DNA of 6,434 nt from Tidjanibacter sp. (GTDB lineage: Bacteria > Bacteroidota > Bacteroidia > Bacteroidales > Rikenellaceae), in NCBI GenBank assembly GCA_017379955.1, contig JAFNVE010000142.1:1-6434 (forward strand), given 5' to 3'. The notes under the pieces are model-generated. The model searched no databases. It was given only the letters and a program-made list of their open reading frames with translations, and was not told where the DNA came from. The translations under genes and the position numbers were made by a program. This document shows, in pieces, positions 5,779 through 6,434 of this stretch; the first letter of the stretch is position 1; every line of letters starts with the position of its first letter.

Positions 5779-6434
<656 letters not shown>

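Overview
The window looks like a chromosomal segment of a gut-type Bacteroidales bacterium, most likely Alistipes or another Rikenellaceae. The evidence is a DUF4924 gene (a family known from Bacteroidetes), a Bacteroides-type FHS sugar transporter, a U32-family protein, and several promoter boxes of the Bacteroidetes form TAnnTTTG with A-rich leaders. The genus is inferred from general protein resemblance and was not tested.

Layout. Positions 1-350 hold no gene. They contain a 9-nt periodic tract that folds into a long hairpin, an intrinsic terminator, a heptamer repeat and a 126-bp palindromic element. A ROK-family sugar kinase lies on the minus strand (351-1352). A divergent promoter region follows, then a plus-strand operon of a polyprenyl diphosphate synthase (1545-2519) and a U32-family protein (2531-3775), closed by a terminator whose stem overlaps the last codons. 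A sugar:proton symporter of the FHS/MFS type (3989-5257) has its own promoter. Positions 5258-5778 hold no gene: two more palindromic elements lie back to back, followed by a terminator, a promoter that overlaps it, and two tandem 80-bp repeats in the leader of a DUF4924 gene (5779-6363). In the last ~125 bases the reading shifts to a different gene, the C-terminal part of a seryl-tRNA synthetase whose sequence looks Firmicutes-like rather than Bacteroidetes-like.

How the genes relate. The symporter and the ROK kinase would fit together as uptake and phosphorylation of glucose or a related hexose. Both seem to favour GGT/GTT/GTA-type codons more than the operon between them, which suggests stronger expression. 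The prenyl synthase and U32 gene form a housekeeping pair (isoprenoid chain synthesis; probable RNA hydroxylation).

Two observations stand out. First, there are three ~125-bp palindromic elements (227-352, 5259-5382, 5383-5510) with a shared apical hairpin whose stem changes in a compensating way. All three lie in the same sense orientation between a stop codon and an intrinsic terminator. Second, an abrupt junction near 6305-6314 truncates the end of the DUF4924 gene and joins it to a foreign-looking serS fragment, which may be an assembly chimera.
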